From Patescibacteria group bacterium AH-259-L07 (lineage in GTDB: Bacteria > Patescibacteriota > Patescibacteriia > UBA2591 > UBA6264): a stretch of DNA of 13,908 nucleotides. Where the stretch lies: the NCBI GenBank assembly GCA_027718005.1, contig JALLOP010000033.1:1-13908 (forward strand). Reading direction: 5' to 3'. The translations under genes were made by a program, and so were the position numbers. The notes beneath the pieces were generated by a model. It did no database searches, was not told where the DNA came from, and saw nothing but the letters and a program-made list of their open reading frames with translations. Shown piece after piece: positions 1 to 6,411 of the stretch; the first letter of the stretch is position 1; the number at the start of each line of letters is the position of its first letter.

Positions 1-1749
1 ATTTGTCAAAATTGTAAACAACAGTTCATGATTGAACCTGAGGATTTTGATTTTTATGAGAAAATGGATGTACCGCCGCCAACGTTTTGTCCCGAGTGTC
101 GGCTTCAGCGACGGTTGTCATTTTTAAATGAGCGATTTTTATATAAAAGAAATTGTGATTGTTGCAATAAAGAAATTGTTACGTATTATTCGTCTGACAA
201 ACCGATAACCGTATATTGTCCTTCGTGCTGGTGGTCTGATCAATGGGATGGTATGGGATATGGTCGTGAGTGTGATTTTTCACGTCCGTTTCTCGAACAG
301 CTCCGGGAGCTTTTTTATAGTGCTCCGCACATGGCTCTTTCCGTTGATTATCCATCACTAGTCAACAGTAGATACGTAAACTATGCTGGCCATTTGAAAA
401 ATTGTTACCTTATCTACGTTGCAGATTACTGCGATAATGTTCATTATTCAAATATCCTTGCACATGACAAAGATTCGATGGACTGTACTATGCTTGGTGA
501 GTCAGAGTTATGTTATGGAAATATCAATTGTGGGAAATGTTACAAAGTTTTCTTTTCAGAAGATTCAACTAGTTGCCACAACGTGTATTTTTCAAAATAT
601 TGCGTTGGTTGTAGCCATTGTTTCGGGTGCATAAACCTTCGTAACAAGAGTTATTATATTTTTAATAGACCATATTCAAAGAGTGAGTATGAGAGAAGAC
701 TTAAGGAGTTTAAGTTAAATTCTTATACCTCGATTGAAAATTTAAAAAAGAAGGTACTTACATTCTGGCATAGGAACCTGCATAAGTTTATGCACGGGCA
801 GCATAACGTGAACGTGACCGGAGACTATGTATATCACTCAAAAAATCTGCGGAAAGGATATCAGGTGAGGTATGTAGAAGATGGCAAGTTTTGCCAGTTT
901 ATAACCTTACAATCCACCAAAGATGCATATGATTATACTGAGTACGGGAATAATGCTCAGCGGATTTATGAGTGTGTTTCAGTGGGTGAGGGCGTTGATA
1001 CTATTCGATTTTCATATCAGTGTTGGCCAAACTGTTCTGATATTGAATATTCTATGTTTGCCATATCATGTTCAGGTTTATTTGGATGTGTTGGATTAAA
1101 AAAGAAACAATACTGTATTTTAAATAAACAATATACCAAGCAAGAGTATGAAACATTAGTTCCCAAAATTATCCAGCACATGAAAGATATGCCCTACATT
1201 GATAAGAAAGGAAGAGTATACAAATATGGTGAGTTTTTTCCTGTAGAGTTAAGTCCGTTTACCTACAATGAAACGCTTGCGCAAGAGTATTTTTCCCTTG
1301 ATAAAAAAGAAGTATATAAACAAAAGTATGTATGGGAAGAGCCAGAAAAAGGGCACTATACGATTACACTTAAATCAGAAGCTCTTCCTGATCGTATTGA
1401 AGATGCACCTGATACTATAGTGGATGAAATTTTAGAATGCAGTGCGTGTAAAGGGGCGGTTCGTATTATAAAGCCAGAGTTGAAATTGCTTCGTCATTTT
1501 AGGTTGCCGCTTCCGCGAAAATGTCCAAATTGCCGTCATCAAGACCGATTTAGTCGTCTTAATCCTGTTCGTTTTTGGCACCGTACATGCCAATGTGCGG
1601 GCAAACAATCAGAAAATAGAGTATATAAAAATACGGTTGAGCATTTTCATAAAAGTAAACACTGTCCGAATGAATTTGAAACCACGTACTCGCCTGACCG
1701 CAAAGAGATTGTGTACTGTGAAAAATGTTATCAACAAGAAGTCGTGTAA
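1..1749 (+). CDS. Cys-rich putative zinc-binding protein, paralogue 1 (5' partial)
   Basis: Function unknown. The frame is open from base 1, and the first codons read ICQNCKQQF, matching residues 8-16 of paralogue 2, so the true start lies upstream and the ATG at 28 is internal. Four putative zinc modules are visible: CxxC (4-15) with CPECR (88-102); CDCC (154-165) with YCPSCWW (about 214-234); CSAC (1438-1449) with CPNCR (1522-1536); and CQC (1588-1596), CPNEFET (from 1663) and CEKC (1717-1728). The centre has two repeats, ending in a CxxCxxCFGC ladder plus NLRNK (601-690) and in LFGCVGLKKKQYCILN (from 1078). The C-terminal module is about 20 residues longer than in the paralogues and gains His and Cys. 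No signal peptide or membrane segment is seen in the visible part. It ends with TAA after QQEVV, the same point at which paralogue 2 ends. I recall such Patescibacteria proteins being labelled 'CaiB/BaiF family', but nothing here resembles a CoA-transferase. Confidence 0.85.
   Translation: MCQNCKQQFMIEPEDFDFYEKMDVPPPTFCPECRLQRRLSFLNERFLYKRNCDCCNKEIVTYYSSDKPITVYCPSCWWSDQWDGMGYGRECDFSRPFLEQLRELFYSAPHMALSVDYPSLVNSRYVNYAGHLKNCYLIYVADYCDNVHYSNILAHDKDSMDCTMLGESELCYGNINCGKCYKVFFSEDSTSCHNVYFSKYCVGCSHCFGCINLRNKSYYIFNRPYSKSEYERRLKEFKLNSYTSIENLKKKVLTFWHRNLHKFMHGQHNVNVTGDYVYHSKNLRKGYQVRYVEDGKFCQFITLQSTKDAYDYTEYGNNAQRIYECVSVGEGVDTIRFSYQCWPNCSDIEYSMFAISCSGLFGCVGLKKKQYCILNKQYTKQEYETLVPKIIQHMKDMPYIDKKGRVYKYGEFFPVELSPFTYNETLAQEYFSLDKKEVYKQKYVWEEPEKGHYTITLKSEALPDRIEDAPDTIVDEILECSACKGAVRIIKPELKLLRHFRLPLPRKCPNCRHQDRFSRLNPVRFWHRTCQCAGKQSENRVYKNTVEHFHKSKHCPNEFETTYSPDRKEIVYCEKCYQQEVV
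30..56 (+). repeat. 27-bp block identical in paralogues 1 and 2 (copy 1)
   Basis: Bases 30-56 are identical to 2509-2535 at the same position of the N-terminal zinc module. Codons that could vary silently have not changed, unlike most of the two genes. Confidence 0.7.
82..114 (+). repeat. 33-bp block identical in paralogues 1 and 2 (copy 1)
   Basis: Bases 82-114, coding for TFCPECRLQRR, are identical to 2561-2593, including all third codon positions. Elsewhere the two genes differ at many silent sites, which suggests recent recombination or gene conversion here. Confidence 0.75.
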
Positions 1750-1782
1750 TGGTGAATAGTTTTTTCCTTAATTTTTCTACCG

Positions 1783-1808
1783 AAGTATAAAATACTTGAC
1801 AATTTTTT
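1783..1808 (+). terminator. weak hairpin plus T-run after paralogue 1
   Basis: AAGTAT (1783-1788), a three-base AAA loop and ATACTT (1792-1797) form a perfect 6-bp but AT-rich stem. A run of six T follows after five bases (1803-1808). It lies 34 bases past the stop of paralogue 1 and could be a weak intrinsic terminator. The AU-rich stem and the gap before the T-run make this uncertain. Confidence 0.25.
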
Positions 1809-1831
1809 GACTATAGTTGAATTTTTACAAT

Positions 1832-1857
1832 AAAAAACCCTGACATAAAGTCGAGGG
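1832..1857 (-). terminator. intrinsic terminator of the hicBA operon
   Basis: Read on the minus strand, CCCTCGAC (1857-1850), a five-base loop and GTCAGGG (1844-1838) form a 7-bp GC-rich stem with one bulged G. Six U follow at once (1837-1832). It lies about 38 bases downstream of the hicA stop, in the right orientation to end that transcript. No T-run follows the stem on the plus strand. Confidence 0.65.
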
Positions 1858-1895
1858 TGAAATAACACATTAATAAAGATTTTATCGGTTGAGCT

Positions 1896-2108
1896 TTATA
1901 AATCCATGAATTCTTGTTTTGAAATTCCTATTTGTTTAATTATTCTCTTAAGAAGAGGAATCCCGATATCTTTTCCGTGAGGATTGGGGATAAATATCTT
2001 TTGGCTCCCCTTTTTCATATACTGGTGTCTGGTAGCGGTGAATGGGCCTTTAAAGTCTAATTTCTTTAATTTTTTAATTAAAACTCTCCGGCTAATTGGA
2101 TTTAGCAT
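1896..2108 (-). CDS. hicA: HicA-type mRNA interferase toxin
   Basis: A 70-residue protein of the HicA/YcfA family, small double-stranded-RNA-binding-fold toxins that cleave mRNA when not held by HicB. The expected elements are present: an N-terminal helix rich in Lys/Arg (6-17), the GPF...RHQYMKKGS strand with the candidate catalytic His28, the IPNPHGKDIGIPLL strand (40-52), and the C-terminal helix with IIKQIGIS (56-63). This matches the HicA subfamily with 'HP/QYM.KG...IPNPH' rather than the classic 'GSHH' form. The ATG start overlaps the 3' end of hicB by 17 bases in another frame, implying translational coupling. The stop is TAA, followed by an intrinsic terminator. Activity is inferred from family only. 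Confidence 0.85.
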   Translation of the reverse strand: MLNPISRRVLIKKLKKLDFKGPFTATRHQYMKKGSQKIFIPNPHGKDIGIPLLKRIIKQIGISKQEFMDL

Positions 2109-2349
2109 ATTGCAGATTCTTAGTAAATTTTTTGAAATGAGGCAGTTTTTGCCCTTCAGTTAAACTTACGAGAATATAGTCTTCAATTACTTCGGCGAGT
2201 TGTCCCCTCACTTCTTCAACAGTATCAGCTTGAGCATAGGCGCCGGGGAGTTCATCTACGCTCGCGCACCAGCTCTTTGTCGCCTTGTCATATTCATAAT
2301 TAGCTTTTTTCAACAATTCTTCAATATAAGAGGTAATAAATAGTTTCAT
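2092..2349 (-). CDS. hicB: HicB-type antitoxin
   Basis: An 85-residue HicB-family protein (partial RNase H-like fold), expected to bind and neutralise the HicA encoded immediately downstream. The key segment is WCASVDELPGAYAQADTVEEV (27-47), which matches the family pattern 'W.A.vpelPG..a.GdT.eEa', followed by a helix QLAEVIEDYIL (50-60). The C-terminal tail after LPH (69-71) is only about 14 residues, and no helix-turn-helix or ribbon-helix-helix domain is evident, so DNA binding by this protein alone is doubtful. Antitoxin-first order (hicB then hicA) is one of the two known arrangements. A consensus promoter lies 35-63 bases upstream. I see no Shine-Dalgarno sequence before the ATG. Confidence 0.82.
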   Translation of the reverse strand: MKLFITSYIEELLKKANYEYDKATKSWCASVDELPGAYAQADTVEEVRGQLAEVIEDYILVSLTEGQKLPHFKKFTKNLQYAKSN

Positions 2350-2383
2350 ATTAATTTTGATTATTTATTAGTTTATGTATTTT

Positions 2384-2412
2384 ATTATAGCCCTTTATAT
2401 AGGGTGTGTCAA
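2384..2412 (-). promoter_or_regulatory. consensus sigma-70-type promoter of hicBA
   Basis: On the minus strand, TTGACA (2412-2407) and TATAAT (2389-2384) are both perfect consensus hexamers with exactly 17 bases between them. Transcription would start near 2377, giving a leader of about 28 bases before the hicB ATG. This is the strongest promoter match I saw in the window. Confidence 0.75.
2391..2404. promoter_or_regulatory. imperfect palindrome in the hicBA promoter spacer (candidate operator)
   Basis: CCCTTTATATAGGG is an inverted repeat in which 6 of 7 base pairs match. It lies wholly inside the 17-bp spacer between the -35 and -10 hexamers, where a bound repressor would block RNA polymerase. 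HicA-HicB complexes often regulate their own promoters, but this HicB has no visible DNA-binding domain, so the assignment is tentative. Confidence 0.35.
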
Positions 2413-2446
2413 ATTTAAGTCGTGGATAACTTTTTAACCTGTTTTC

Positions 2447-2452
2447 TATAAA
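2447..2452 (+). promoter_or_regulatory. candidate -10 box close to the start of paralogue 2
   Basis: TATAAA ends six bases before the ATG at 2459. No Shine-Dalgarno sequence lies in between. If this box is used, transcription would begin at or within a base or two of the ATG, giving a leaderless mRNA. The -35 region at the usual spacing is not convincing. Confidence 0.3.
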
Positions 2453-2458
2453 AATTAT

Positions 2459-4165
2459 ATGCCTCAGTCAGAGATAAAAATCTGTCAAAATTGTAAGCAA
2501 CAGTTCACGATTGAACCTGAGGATTTTGATTTTTACAATAAAATTAATGTGCCTGCACCGACGTTTTGTCCCGAGTGTCGGCTTCAGCGACGGCTTGCGT
2601 TTTTTAATTTAACCAATCTTTATAATCGGCCGTGCGATCTTTGTAAAAAAGATGTAATTTCAATGTATGCACCAGATGCCCCCTATACAGTATATTGTCC
2701 CCCTTGTTGGTGGTCGGACAATTGGGACCCATATGAGTACGGCCGCGATTATGATTTCTCTCGTCCTTTTTTTGAACAATTCAATGATTTATGGCACGAG
2801 GTCCCGCTCTTAGGGCTTTCTCTTGATTTGCCCACTACCCTTGCTTCTCCTCATAATAACCACGCTGGTCATCTTAAAAACTGTTATCTTATTTTTCATG
2901 CTGATCGCAGCGAAGATTCTGCGTATGGAATGGTGAATTTTTATAATAAATCTGTTTTTGATTGCTCGTTGATTAGACTATCTGAGCTTTGTTATGATTG
3001 TATTCATGTATTTAAAGACAGTCGAGGAGTTGGTCTCAATCATGTTGCTGAATCGCTTGATTGCACGTTTTGTCGTGATTGTATTAATTGTCAAAATTGT
3101 TTTGCCTGTGCTAATCTGCGTAATAAAAAATATCACATCTTTAACAAGTCCTATACCAAAGAAGCATATTTTAAGACAATTAAACAATGGGATTTAGGTT
3201 CATATAAAATGTATCAAGAAATAAAAACTAAAGCCCAAGAGCGTTGGAAAAAGTTTCCTCCCAAACCGCGTTGGGACGAATTATCAGTTAATGTGACAGG
3301 CAATTATGTTTTTGAGTCAAAAAACTGCAAACAGTGTTATGAGGTAGATGGCGCTCAAGATTGTAAATATCTTTTTATGATGAGCGACCCGCCCCTTAAA
3401 GACTGTTATGATATATCAAGTTGGGGGAATAATCTAACGCTCTCGTATGAATGTAATGTGGTAGGCGAGAATGTTTCCAATGTTAAGTTTTGCCAAGAAG
3501 CAGGCATTAATTTATATAACGCCGAGTACTGCAAGTCATCAATAGGCGGATCAGATTATTTTGGGTGTGTATCAGTGAAAAAGGGAACGTATTGTATTCT
3601 AAATAAACCGTACCTCAAAGAAGAATTTGAAACCTTGCGCAAAAAAATAATTCAGCACATGAGTGATATGCCGTATACAGATAAAAAGGGACGAGTGTAT
3701 AAATATGGTGAGTTTTTTCCTATAGAGCTCAGTCCGCAGTTTTATAATGAAACAGTTGCACAAAGATTTTTTCCGCTATCTAAACAAGAGATTATAAATA
3801 AAGGATATCAATGGAAAGATCCAGAACAGCACACCTACGAGATTACGATAAAAGCAAATGATTTACCTGATCATATTAGGGATGTATCCGATGATATGAA
3901 TCAAGAAGTGATTGAGTGCGAGCAGTGTAGGAAAGGATTTAAGATTATTCAAATGGAGCTTGCATTTTTGCGTAGAATGAATTTGCCCTTGCCCCGACTA
4001 TGTCCGTTTTGCCGCATTAATGAAAAATTTAATCAATGGGTGAAGAATTTACAAATAGTTACACGAACGTGTTCACAGTGCAGCAGCGAATTTGAAACCT
4101 CATATTCCAAAGAACGGGCAAAAACAATTTTATGCAAAAAGTGTTATCTTCAAGAAGTAGTGTGA
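2459..4165 (+). CDS. Cys-rich putative zinc-binding protein, paralogue 2 (complete)
   Basis: Function unknown; at 568 residues this is the most regular member. Modules in order: zinc pair Cys9/12 with Cys37/40 (CPECR); pair Cys59/62 with Cys80/83 (YCPPCWW); a linker, YGRDYDFSRPFFEQF; middle repeat 1 starting near HLKNCYLIF and ending in six cysteines at exact i+3 spacing (202, 205, 208, 211, 214, 217), then ANLRNKKYHIFN; middle repeat 2, from VNVTGNYVFESKN to YFGCVSVKKGTYCILN (367-382); a GRVYKYGEFFPIELSP segment; pair Cys487/490 with Cys515/518 (CPFCR); and pair Cys538/541 with Cys559/562. The C-terminal pairs repeat the N-terminal plan. No signal peptide or membrane segment is seen, suggesting a cytoplasmic protein. 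The start is an ATG with no ribosome-binding site; the stop TGA is confirmed by alignment with paralogue 1, which has TAA there. Confidence 0.87.
   Translation: MPQSEIKICQNCKQQFTIEPEDFDFYNKINVPAPTFCPECRLQRRLAFFNLTNLYNRPCDLCKKDVISMYAPDAPYTVYCPPCWWSDNWDPYEYGRDYDFSRPFFEQFNDLWHEVPLLGLSLDLPTTLASPHNNHAGHLKNCYLIFHADRSEDSAYGMVNFYNKSVFDCSLIRLSELCYDCIHVFKDSRGVGLNHVAESLDCTFCRDCINCQNCFACANLRNKKYHIFNKSYTKEAYFKTIKQWDLGSYKMYQEIKTKAQERWKKFPPKPRWDELSVNVTGNYVFESKNCKQCYEVDGAQDCKYLFMMSDPPLKDCYDISSWGNNLTLSYECNVVGENVSNVKFCQEAGINLYNAEYCKSSIGGSDYFGCVSVKKGTYCILNKPYLKEEFETLRKKIIQHMSDMPYTDKKGRVYKYGEFFPIELSPQFYNETVAQRFFPLSKQEIINKGYQWKDPEQHTYEITIKANDLPDHIRDVSDDMNQEVIECEQCRKGFKIIQMELAFLRRMNLPLPRLCPFCRINEKFNQWVKNLQIVTRTCSQCSSEFETSYSKERAKTILCKKCYLQEVV
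2509..2535 (+). repeat. 27-bp block identical in paralogues 1 and 2 (copy 2)
   Basis: Second copy of the block at 30-56, in the same reading frame and at the same place in the protein. Confidence 0.7.
2561..2593 (+). repeat. 33-bp block identical in paralogues 1 and 2 (copy 2)
   Basis: Second copy of the block at 82-114, covering the first CPECR zinc knuckle. Confidence 0.75.
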
Positions 4166-4199
4166 GAACAGAAAATAAAAATTGAGCAGAAGATAATAA

Positions 4200-5408
4200 T
4201 CATACTTCAACCTCTTTTGGTATTTGCCAAAGAATTACCAGGCCTAAAATAAAAAAGATTAAAATGGACCAGAGGGCATTTTGATAGCCAACTATTTCGT
4301 TTCCTGGTCCGGCTAATTTCACAATCAGGCCAAAGAGAATAGGTCCAATAACACCAGAAAACTTTCCGGTTAGTCCTTCAATGCCAAAGATTTCAGCAAT
4401 CTTACGTTCCGGAGCAAGTTTGGTTATCATGTGGCGATTTCCAACCCAGACAGATCCTAAAACAGCGCCGCCAGCCATTCCTCCAAGGATAAAGGCTAGA
4501 ACTAAGGGATTAACAAATTTTTCGATATTTAAAAATTGATAAAACCAATCATTAGTTGGCTGAACCAAGAACGTATTAATGAATGGCGTGTTTAGAAAAG
4601 CAGCAATGCTGGCGACCTTTAAAAAGTAAATAACAACTAAAATCCAGATAACAAGAGCAATAGTTAAAGACTTTTTTGGCCCGATTTTATCAGAAATTTT
4701 GCCAAAAATAAGTGAGCCAAAAAAAGCGCCCAAGGCTAAAGCGGCAAAAACAAAGAAGAATGATTGGATGGATAAACCAATGACTTGGGTTGCGTAAAGC
4801 GAAAGAAAAATAATAACCGTATTCATGCCATTATTGTAAATAAACGACGCTAGAAGAAAGCTGCCAAGTCCTTTCATCTCCGGCATTCTTGTTAAAGTAT
4901 GCTTAAGTTCAGCCAAGGCTTTTTTCAGGATTTGACTAAAAGGAATTTTTGGTCTGGGAAGATCACGTAGAAAAAAGAAAAGGGGCAAGGAGAAGATAAA
5001 ATAAAAAATGGCTGTTGCAGGAAAGATTGCCTGGACTGCTTCTTTGGTTCCCCAGCCGATTTGACTCATGAGGATATAGCCCATTAGCAGAGTGCTAATA
5101 GTACCAAGATAGCCGACAGCAATGCCAAAACCAGAGATACGACCCCGTTCTTTAACGTCGGCAATATCAATCAGCTGGGCATCATAAAGATCAATATCAA
5201 TGATGTTAAAAAAGTTTGCTAAAGAACCGAGAACAAGGGCAGTAATAAGACCAACGTAGCCGGTTAAAGCAGTTAGAAAAACTGTAATTATTGTAGAAAT
5301 AAAAAGAATAGGAATTTTTCGGCCAGTGGCATCAGCTATTGCTCCAATTAAAGGGACAAGAAAGGCGCCCAAAAGCAAAGATAAACCAATGGTTAGTCCT
5401 ATTTGCAA
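4200..5408 (-). CDS. MFS transporter, UMF1 (Atg22-like) family, N-terminus disrupted
   Basis: An integral membrane transporter. From the in-frame TTG at 5408 it gives 402 residues with about 11 membrane segments. Two MFS motif-A loops are visible, GAIADATGRK (22-31) and GKISDKIGPKK, plus the late segment APERKIAEIFGIEGLTGKFSG that is typical of the UMF1 family. The missing first segment is encoded just upstream: the same frame, open from 5525, reads VWSLYDFADTVFSALFITFFF, the hallmark UMF1 N-terminus, but has no ATG, GTG or TTG after the in-frame TGA at 5526-5528. With it the protein would have about 441 residues and 12 segments. It follows the hydrolase gene with an ATGA overlap, so the two are probably co-transcribed. 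The substrate is unknown; the lipid genes nearby suggest a lipid-related role, but this is inference. The stop is TGA, 34 bases from the convergent end of paralogue 2. Confidence 0.8.
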   Translation of the reverse strand: MQIGLTIGLSLLLGAFLVPLIGAIADATGRKIPILFISTIITVFLTALTGYVGLITALVLGSLANFFNIIDIDLYDAQLIDIADVKERGRISGFGIAVGYLGTISTLLMGYILMSQIGWGTKEAVQAIFPATAIFYFIFSLPLFFFLRDLPRPKIPFSQILKKALAELKHTLTRMPEMKGLGSFLLASFIYNNGMNTVIIFLSLYATQVIGLSIQSFFFVFAALALGAFFGSLIFGKISDKIGPKKSLTIALVIWILVVIYFLKVASIAAFLNTPFINTFLVQPTNDWFYQFLNIEKFVNPLVLAFILGGMAGGAVLGSVWVGNRHMITKLAPERKIAEIFGIEGLTGKFSGVIGPILFGLIVKLAGPGNEIVGYQNALWSILIFFILGLVILWQIPKEVEV

Positions 5409-5540
5409 TTCGCTGCCCCCTAAATAAACTTTGATAAGTATGGGAAAAAAGAAAGTAATAAATAAGGCTGAGAAAACTGTGTCCGCAAAATCATACAGCG
5501 ACCAGACAAAAACTTTTTTAGTAAGTCATTTAGGGATCAT
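5409..5540 (-). pseudogene. detached N-terminal part of the MFS gene, with an in-frame stop
   Basis: An ATG at 5540-5538 overlaps the hydrolase TGA stop as ATGA, the usual coupled start, and is in frame with the transporter. It reads M-I-P-K and then hits TGA (5528-5526). After that stop the frame encodes LTKKVFVWSLYDFADTVFSA and the rest of membrane segment 1, up to the TTG at 5408. A second ATG at 5529-5527 would give M-T-T-K-K-V-F if one T were removed from the CTT after it. So a single substitution or single-base insertion has probably broken the start. A non-standard start codon or a consensus error is also possible. TGA is a stop elsewhere in the window, so recoding to glycine is unlikely. 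Confidence 0.6.
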
Positions 5541-6382
5541 AGATGTTTTTTAAAGAAATCTTCGATTCGTTTTTGGTATTTGTCACCGAGCTCTCCATGA
5601 ACAAGATTTTCCTGGAACCAAAACTCCGCTCTCAGATTATTTTTTAGGGCTTGTTTTAGACGAAGAGCGTTGGAGAAGGGGATTACTTCATCATTACTGG
5701 AATGGATGATAAGAATTGGGATGGTGATGTTTTGTACGCTTTTTTCAGGTGAAATATTTTTTATATCAATACCCAAAAATATTTTTGCCCAAAGACTTAT
5801 CAGATATGCCAAGGGATATTTCAATACAGGAATATTATATAGTTGGCGAGCCATAAGATCGAGGTTGGCATAACTTGATTCTGAAACGACTGCTTTTATT
5901 TCTGGGGATTGAGCTGCAGTCATTAAGGCAACTGCTCCTCCTAAAGAAAATCCCCAAACGCCAACTTCTTCAATGCCGCGTGATCTAAGGTATCTAATGG
6001 CTGCAAAAAGGTCTTCTGTTTCTTTAGCTCCGATTGTAGAATATTTGCCATCACTTTGCCCTAGATAGCGGAAGTCAAATAAAAGCAGATTATATTTTTG
6101 ATTCAAGAAGGTGAGTAAAGGTAAAATATTGCCTTTATCTGCTGGATAGCCATGCAGCAGTATGATAGTTTTAACCTTTTGGGTTTTAGCTGGTATAAAC
6201 CAACCGCGCAGGGTAAGACCATCTTTAGTCACAAACGATACTTCTTCATAATCAAATCCAAGGTCTTTTGGGTTGATGTCTGAAATAAACTTTGGCGGCC
6301 TGATAGAGATATAAAACCCAAAAAGAGAAGCGAAAAGAAAAAATAAGATTATCGCAAACAAAATGATCATTAATTTATCCAT
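5537..6382 (-). CDS. membrane-anchored alpha/beta hydrolase
   Basis: A 281-residue serine hydrolase of the alpha/beta fold, similar in plan to FrsA/YqkD-type or acyl-ester hydrolases. Residues 4-25 form one strongly hydrophobic helix with little positive charge and no clear cleavage site, so it is probably an N-terminal membrane anchor. The oxyanion-region motif LLHGYP is at 75-80. The nucleophile elbow GFSLGG (144-149) gives Ser146, and the remaining triad candidates are Asp231 (HSSNDEVIP) and His262 (NLVHGE). FDFRYLGQSDG (102-112) is the usual strand-loop of this family. Substrate unknown. Its stop overlaps the disrupted start of the MFS gene, and it diverges from acpS with 45 bases between. 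With the lipid-acylation genes across that gap, an esterase or lipase role is plausible but not shown. Confidence 0.82.
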   Translation of the reverse strand: MDKLMIILFAIILFFLFASLFGFYISIRPPKFISDINPKDLGFDYEEVSFVTKDGLTLRGWFIPAKTQKVKTIILLHGYPADKGNILPLLTFLNQKYNLLLFDFRYLGQSDGKYSTIGAKETEDLFAAIRYLRSRGIEEVGVWGFSLGGAVALMTAAQSPEIKAVVSESSYANLDLMARQLYNIPVLKYPLAYLISLWAKIFLGIDIKNISPEKSVQNITIPILIIHSSNDEVIPFSNALRLKQALKNNLRAEFWFQENLVHGELGDKYQKRIEDFFKKHL

Positions 6383-6411
6383 AAAAAAATGATAATAAAT
6401 AATCTACAGAT

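Noticed and set aside
28..30. ATG at 28 as the start of paralogue 1
   Set aside because: The frame is open to base 1, and the preceding codons encode CQNCKQQF, the conserved first zinc knuckle, so the start is upstream of the window.
419..634. 71-residue plus-strand frame inside paralogue 1, and similar frames in paralogues 2 and 3
   Set aside because: They are +1/+2 frame shadows that recur because the Cys-rich codons repeat; no start signal is seen.
1..1749. CaiB/BaiF CoA-transferase label for the Cys-rich proteins
   Set aside because: I see no class III CoA-transferase features; the sequence is dominated by paired CxxC motifs and repeats. The label, if seen in databases, is probably propagated error.
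1750..1895. Possible tRNA or small RNA after paralogue 1
   Set aside because: Apart from the two terminator-like hairpins there is no cloverleaf, CCA end or GC-rich structured segment.
3062..3109. Ferredoxin-type 4Fe-4S domain
   Set aside because: The ladder lacks the CP ending and the usual spacing to a fourth ligand of ferredoxins, and it sits inside a repeat with NLRNK. A metal site is possible, but not this known domain.
5526..5528. TGA read as glycine, as in Gracilibacteria or Absconditabacteria
   Set aside because: TGA ends paralogues 2, 3 and 4 at the place where paralogue 1 has TAA, and it forms ATGA overlaps at acpS and elsewhere. No intact gene has an internal TGA.
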